The notes under the pieces were generated by a model. That model ran no database searches. It was not told the DNA's origin and worked only from the letters and a program-made list of their open reading frames with translations. Shown here one piece after another: positions 63,131 through 64,000 of a stretch of DNA of 64,000 nt. This stretch comes from an uncultured Alphaproteobacteria bacterium (GTDB lineage Bacteria; Pseudomonadota; Alphaproteobacteria; UBA6615). The DNA lies in assembly GCA_943787445.1 (NCBI GenBank), contig CALSML010000015.1, positions 19,973 to 83,972 on the forward strand, in the 5' to 3' direction. The first letter of the stretch is position 1; each line of letters starts with the position of its first letter. Made by a program: the position numbers and the translations under genes.

Positions 63131-64000
<870 letters not shown>

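Overview
The window looks like one chromosomal stretch of a marine-type, free-living alphaproteobacterium, probably in or near the Rhodospirillales. It is GC-rich and gene-dense. It carries alphaproteobacterial housekeeping blocks: rpmH-rnpA-yidD-yidC-engB-argB, then a HAD phosphatase, dapD and dapE; truA-fmt-def; ffs-dnaX-ybaB-recR; hisN; a membrane-anchored cytochrome c; and two opp/dpp-type transporters. The taxonomic call is inference from gene order and protein style. No marker search was run.

Layout: 0-3.4 kb, tail of a periplasmic OmpA-like protein and a Lon-like protease. 3.4-4.4 kb, a DUF4864 protein and gpt. 4.4-14.8 kb, a long minus-strand run: TVP38 protein, pyridine-nucleotide disulfide oxidoreductase, orphan histidine kinase, DUF547 protein (interrupted), M20 and P1 peptidases, and DppA/B/C-like transporter parts without ATPases. 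14.9-22.6 kb, the rpmH-to-dapE block with a PAS-EAL relic inside it. 22.6-24.4 kb, a membrane protein and a Bcr/CflA transporter, both broken by frameshifts. 24.4-36.6 kb, tRNA modification, translation, recombination and replication genes, SRP RNA, nudC, pheA, kdsB, cytochrome c, hisN and an ACT regulator. 36.7-43.4 kb, yejABEF plus a GhrA-like dehydrogenase. 43.4-57.5 kb, a catabolic/detoxification region with three GST-type proteins, an LLM flavoprotein, leucyl aminopeptidase, lipocalin-like protein, FAD monooxygenase, CmcJ/NvfI-type oxidoreductase, GFA protein, amidase, cyclase, tandem cupin, VOC protein and alpha/beta hydrolase. 57.8-62.3 kb, a string of small conserved genes (DUF427, DUF2256, DUF3429, LLM, pseudoazurin, DCC1-like, CIA30) that recalls light or oxidative-stress gene sets. 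62.5-64 kb, tRNA-Ser(GGA), a small membrane protein and the 3' part of lepA.

A striking feature is the uneven integrity of reading frames. Most of the window reads cleanly. At 21.9-24.4 kb and 57.8-64 kb nearly every gene is broken by single-base indels, and where I could reconstruct them most change a G or C run by one. This points to uncorrected sequence error, and possibly a chimeric join toward the right end, more than to biological decay. Isolated lesions elsewhere (DUF547 TGA, GFA TAA, M17 aminopeptidase frameshift, PAS-EAL relic) are better candidates for real mutations. I saw no CRISPR array, insertion sequence, prophage or clear defence system. The best leads for something new are the 49-57 kb catabolic cluster, the 57.8-62.3 kb small-gene block, the DnaX protein without its zinc-site cysteines, and the ATPase-less peptide transporter joined to two peptidases.
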